The notes beneath the pieces are model-generated. The model saw nothing but the letters and a program-made list of their open reading frames with translations. It did no database searches and had not been told where the DNA came from. Both the position numbers and the translations under genes were made by a program. DNA of 64,000 nt from Streptomyces sp. BK340 (GTDB taxonomy: Bacteria > Actinomycetota > Actinomycetes > Streptomycetales > Streptomycetaceae): positions 1-64,000 of the forward strand of contig NZ_VISR01000005.1 of assembly GCF_007827595.1 (NCBI RefSeq). Reading direction: 5' to 3'. Below are positions 61,411 to 64,000 of the stretch, piece by piece; the first letter of the stretch is position 1, and every line of letters starts with the position of its first letter.

Positions 61411-61962
61411 GTGGCGTTGGTGGTGGCACAGGAGGTGCCCACGTCGTCGAGCATGGCCGTACCCCATGGCCCTGCGGGCGTAGGTAGGGCCAGGCACCGG
61501 ATGCGTGCGCAGTTGCGCAGCGGCGGGGTGTCGGAATCGGTCATCGACGATGCCGTACTGATCCTTTCGGAGCTGTTGAGCAACGCCTGCAAACACGGGC
61601 GGCCCCTGGGCGACGCTCCGCCCGGGGACGGCGACGTACGCGCCGCCTGGCGGGTGGACACGCGCGGGCGGCTTACCGTGGAGGTGACGGACGGCGGCGG
61701 CCCGACCCGCCCGGCTCCGGCCACCCCGTCGGTGACCGCGCACGGCGGCCGCGGGCTGAACATCATCACGGCTCTGGCGGACGACTGGGGCGTCCGGGAC
61801 GACATCCACGGCGAGGTGACGGTCTGGGTCGTGGTCAACGAGGACGTCCATGATCCGGATGCCGGGTACCGCCCCGGCGGTTTCGCTACGCGCGTCACCT
61901 CCTCCACGGTCGCGGCCATGGCCGATCTGGACTTCGCGGACGCGTTCGACGACCTGGACTGA
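61411..61962 (+). CDS. RsbW-like ATP-binding protein (anti-sigma kinase type)
   Basis: 183 residues from GTG 61411, chosen for the strong AAAGGAGG eight bases upstream. It has the GHKL fold typical of the many Streptomyces RsbW-like proteins: N-box ILSELLSNACKHG, G1 VTDGGGP, G2 HGGRGLNIITALADDWG. It lacks an HK dimerisation domain. Possible partners are the SigB-family factors SigF/SigN encoded elsewhere in this window, but no direct evidence links them. The C-terminus is acidic (MADLDFADAFDDLD). Confidence 0.85.
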   Translation: MALVVAQEVPTSSSMAVPHGPAGVGRARHRMRAQLRSGGVSESVIDDAVLILSELLSNACKHGRPLGDAPPGDGDVRAAWRVDTRGRLTVEVTDGGGPTRPAPATPSVTAHGGRGLNIITALADDWGVRDDIHGEVTVWVVVNEDVHDPDAGYRPGGFATRVTSSTVAAMADLDFADAFDDLD

Positions 61963-62140
61963 GCGCGCCGGGGAGCAGTGGAACCGGACCGCCCGAGCCG
62001 CGCGGAGACAGGTGAGCCGTCCACAGGTTCACCCTGTCGGCGTCGCCCAAGTGTCCGTTGTCCACAGGTTCCCGTCGGCCGTGGCGCGAACGGCTAGGCT
62101 CCCGCCCGTACCAGACGAGCCGTAACCGGGAGACCCCACG

Positions 62141-63103
62141 ATGGCCAAGAAGCGACCCCAGACGAAGGCCAAGCCGCAGATCACGGACGGAGAGATCCCG
62201 GTTGTCGGCGCCCGCGAGCCCTGTCCCTGCGGCAGCGGCCGGCGCTACAAGGCCTGCCACGGCCGGGCCGCCGCGCACGCCGCGACCGAGCTGGTGCAGC
62301 GTCCGTTCGAGGGGCTCCCGGGCGAGTGCGACTGGGTGGCGCTGCGCGAGCTGGTGCCGGCCGCCACGGTGGAGCTGACCCTCAGCAGCGGCCTGCCCGA
62401 GGGCGTCCCGTCGGTCACGCTCGCCACGGTGCTGCCGATGGCCTGGCCCGCGCTGCGCCGCGACGACGGCTCGGTCCTGCTCGGCCTGCAGAACGACACG
62501 CCCTCCGGCGACATCAGCCGCGACCTCGCCGACACGCTCCAGCGTGCGCTGGAAGCCGCGCCCGGCACGCCGGTGGAGGGCCGCCGCGCCCCCGCCGGGG
62601 GTCCGCGCCTGCAGGACCTGCTCGAGCCGGAAGGCGCGTTCGAGCCAGTTGTGCACAGCGGCTTCGAGTTCTGGGTGCCGGACGCGGAGAACGCCACCCC
62701 GGACGTGGCCGCCTCCCTGGAGCGGGCCAACGCCGCAGCCATCCCGACCGTGAAGCTGTCCGGCGTGGACGCCGCCTACTGGTGCGAGACCCCCGAGAAG
62801 AACCACCTGCGCTGGGTCATGCCGCACCCGGAGGAGCAGCTTCTGGACGCTCTCGCCCGGCTGCACGCGGCCGGCCGCTCCAGCCTCGGCGAGGGCACCC
62901 GGCTGGTGGGCTCCTTCCGTGCTCACGGCCTCACGGTGCCGGTCTGGGACCTGCCGAGCGGGGTCACGGCCGACGACGTGGAGAAGCCGGCCGCCGAGTT
63001 CGCCGAGCGGCTCGCCGCCGCCCTCGCGGTCACCGAGCCGCTCACGGTCGACGAGCGCCGCGCGCGCGGCGGACTGACCAACCGGCAGGTCACCCTCAGC
63101 TGA
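62141..63103 (+). CDS. DUF5926 family protein with SEC-C zinc motif
   Basis: 320 residues. A basic Lys/Gln-rich N-terminus precedes a SEC-C zinc motif [14 protein letters not shown] at about 29-42, also found at the end of SecA. A conserved actinobacterial domain of unknown role follows ([40 protein letters not shown]). Function is unknown; SEC-C can bind SecB or ribosomes in other proteins. It is well conserved in Streptomyces. Confidence 0.87.
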   Translation: MAKKRPQTKAKPQITDGEIPVVGAREPCPCGSGRRYKACHGRAAAHAATELVQRPFEGLPGECDWVALRELVPAATVELTLSSGLPEGVPSVTLATVLPMAWPALRRDDGSVLLGLQNDTPSGDISRDLADTLQRALEAAPGTPVEGRRAPAGGPRLQDLLEPEGAFEPVVHSGFEFWVPDAENATPDVAASLERANAAAIPTVKLSGVDAAYWCETPEKNHLRWVMPHPEEQLLDALARLHAAGRSSLGEGTRLVGSFRAHGLTVPVWDLPSGVTADDVEKPAAEFAERLAAALAVTEPLTVDERRARGGLTNRQVTLS

Positions 63104-63119
63104 CCTCCCCCGGGGCACG

Positions 63120-63151
63120 TGTCACGGCTGAACGGTCGGTCAGCCGTGACA
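63120..63151 (+). terminator. Hairpin after the DUF5926 gene
   Basis: TGTCACGGCTGA and TCAGCCGTGACA form a perfect 12-bp stem with loop ACGGTCGG, 17 bases after the stop codon. Confidence 0.8.
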
Positions 63152-63221
63152 GCGGTGCCCGAAACAGGTGACTCCTGTCACAACTCCCCGTCGGGGCAGG
63201 GAAATCGTTGTCCGAATAGCC

Positions 63222-63306
63222 GAGATCGAATTTGCGAACCGCCGATCTCTTGTTACCGTTCCAGTAGCCCGGTTGCTGGTGCATCCCCCGTCGCCAGCAA
63301 CCGGGC
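63222..63306 (+). promoter_or_regulatory. Promoter with dyad and immediate hairpin
   Basis: TTGCGA (63232-63237), 16 bases, TACCGT (63254-63259) is a plausible vegetative promoter. The inverted repeat GAGATCG (63222-63228) / CGATCTC (63243-63249) straddles its -35. About seven bases after the -10 begins a perfect 13-bp stem, GCCCGGTTGCTGG / CCAGCAACCGGGC (63267-63306), followed by TTT. A transcript starting here would end at once. The hairpin may instead terminate the convergent minus-strand gene. Confidence 0.5.
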
Positions 63307-63362
63307 CTTTCCATGTCCGCATCCGGTGTACAGCGCGCCGGGTGGCGTCAACTCCCGTTCCT

Positions 63363-63989
63363 CTACTCGGAGTTGCTGCCCGAGTGCAGCAGCAGCCGCC
63401 CGTCGGCGCCGCGCGCCGAGAACTCGGCGACGGCGCTGTAGCCGTCCAGCGAGCCCCGGGTGCGTCCGCGGGGTGTCTCACAGGTGGCGGGCTCGTCGTC
63501 GGCGTCCGTGGCGCAGTGCGTCTGCACGGCCCGGCCGCCCGGCTGCAGCAGGCTCAGCACGGCGTCGACGGCCTCGCCGGTGGCGTTGCGGTAGTAGGTA
63601 CGCGCCCAGGTGTCCTCGCCCTGGGTCAGCACACAGGTCTGCGCCTCGACGCCCTCGGGGGAGGAGAGCTCCGGCCCGCAGCGGGCGGCGGTGGCCAGGC
63701 CCAGGCCGAGCAGCAGCGGGGAGCGCGTGGGATCGACGGAGGGCATCTTCGCGTCCCCGTCCGAGGACGAGGCCCTGGACGACTTGGCCGACGGCGCGTG
63801 CGCGCCGGACCGGCCGCCCGCCGCCGGAGGTCCCGCGGCGTCGCCCACCTGCCCCGCGGACGCCACGGCAAGCGGCAGCACGACGGCGGCCACCACGACG
63901 CCCGCGAGGGCGAGCAGACGAAGCCTTCGGGGGTCCGGCCCGCCGCGGTGCGGCGAACGAGTGCCCTGGCCCCCAGAAATGCGCAGCAT
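63363..63989 (-). CDS. Membrane-anchored or secreted protein of unknown function
   Basis: 208 residues from ATG 63989. A basic N-terminus (PHRGGPDPRRLR), one helix (LLALAGVVVAAVVLPLAVAS) and a Ser/Ala/Pro linker lead to an external domain with four Cys (ARCGPELS, QTCVLTQGEDTWARTYYRN, THCATD, ATCETPRG), probably two disulfides. The C-terminus GYSAVAEFSARGADGRLLLH is strand-like. The family looks actinobacterial but I cannot name it. Confidence 0.78.
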   Translation of the reverse strand: MLRISGGQGTRSPHRGGPDPRRLRLLALAGVVVAAVVLPLAVASAGQVGDAAGPPAAGGRSGAHAPSAKSSRASSSDGDAKMPSVDPTRSPLLLGLGLATAARCGPELSSPEGVEAQTCVLTQGEDTWARTYYRNATGEAVDAVLSLLQPGGRAVQTHCATDADDEPATCETPRGRTRGSLDGYSAVAEFSARGADGRLLLHSGSNSE

Positions 63990-64000
63990 GTAGCGGAAGA

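Overview
The window is high-GC actinobacterial DNA, almost certainly Streptomyces. Supporting signs are dense G/C third positions, many GTG starts, a paired sigF/sigN locus, a subtilisin-inhibitor (SSI) gene, and many genes whose TAGGCT-like -10 box lies only 6-8 nt before the start codon, which suggests leaderless transcripts. From memory, gene order from about 12.6 kb to 49 kb resembles the S. coelicolor block around SCO4041 (upp) down to SCO4005. The very left end does not fit that block.

Layout. 0-1.3 kb: the 5' end of an rpoA gene outside its usual ribosomal operon, a divergent stand-alone Tudor-like gene and an orphan gcvH. 1.4-6 kb: an ArsR-rhodanese/MFS pair and a copper CopC-CopD/poly-gamma-glutamate-hydrolase pair. 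6.2-9.9 kb: an iron-box-controlled divergon (penicillin acylase plus siderophore-type acyltransferase facing a siderophore-interacting reductase). 9.9-16.9 kb: DNA repair, small membrane and secreted proteins, a wrecked herA-like helicase gene with a 17-bp tandem array at its 3' end, upp, tadA and tRNA-Ser(CGA). 17-24.3 kb: sigF, sigN, a lipoprotein, and a MarR/MFS/YceI group in which transporter and YceI protein both carry carboxypeptidase-regulatory-like domains. 24.3-34 kb: PPOX and TetR genes, a two-component system transcribed into two membrane glycosyltransferase genes, and small regulators. 34.3-35.1 kb: a deletion scar joining the 5' halves of two convergent genes (a membrane protein and phoX). 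35.5-39.4 kb: an XRE/DUF2690 regulator with a tandem upstream repeat, several small accessory genes, tRNA-Arg(ACG) and tRNA-Ser(GCT).

39.5-49.2 kb: SSI inhibitor, a 1489-residue PAS/pseudo-kinase/receiver protein, a TetR-controlled MFS exporter, an acyl-CoA ligase and an ECF sigma factor. 49.3-54.1 kb: a tightly coupled five-gene operon (acyl-CoA dehydrogenase, MaoC-DUF35, second acyl-CoA dehydrogenase, MaoC, Ltp2-like aldolase) with the composition of the mycobacterial igr steroid side-chain operon, headed by a perfect 17-bp dyad. 54.2-64 kb: a small secreted Asn/Ser-rich protein, a Prim-Pol domain protein, a lipoprotein, an ECF sigma factor coupled to a membrane protein with a SecD-head-like domain, tRNA-Ser(TGA), an HtrA protease, a glycerophosphodiesterase, an RsbW-like ATPase and conserved actinobacterial proteins.

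No CRISPR array, intact insertion sequence, prophage or rRNA was found. The strongest unexplained items are the displaced rpoA end, the two gene-decay scars, the igr-like operon, the MFS/YceI shared-domain pair and the sigma/SecD-head pair.
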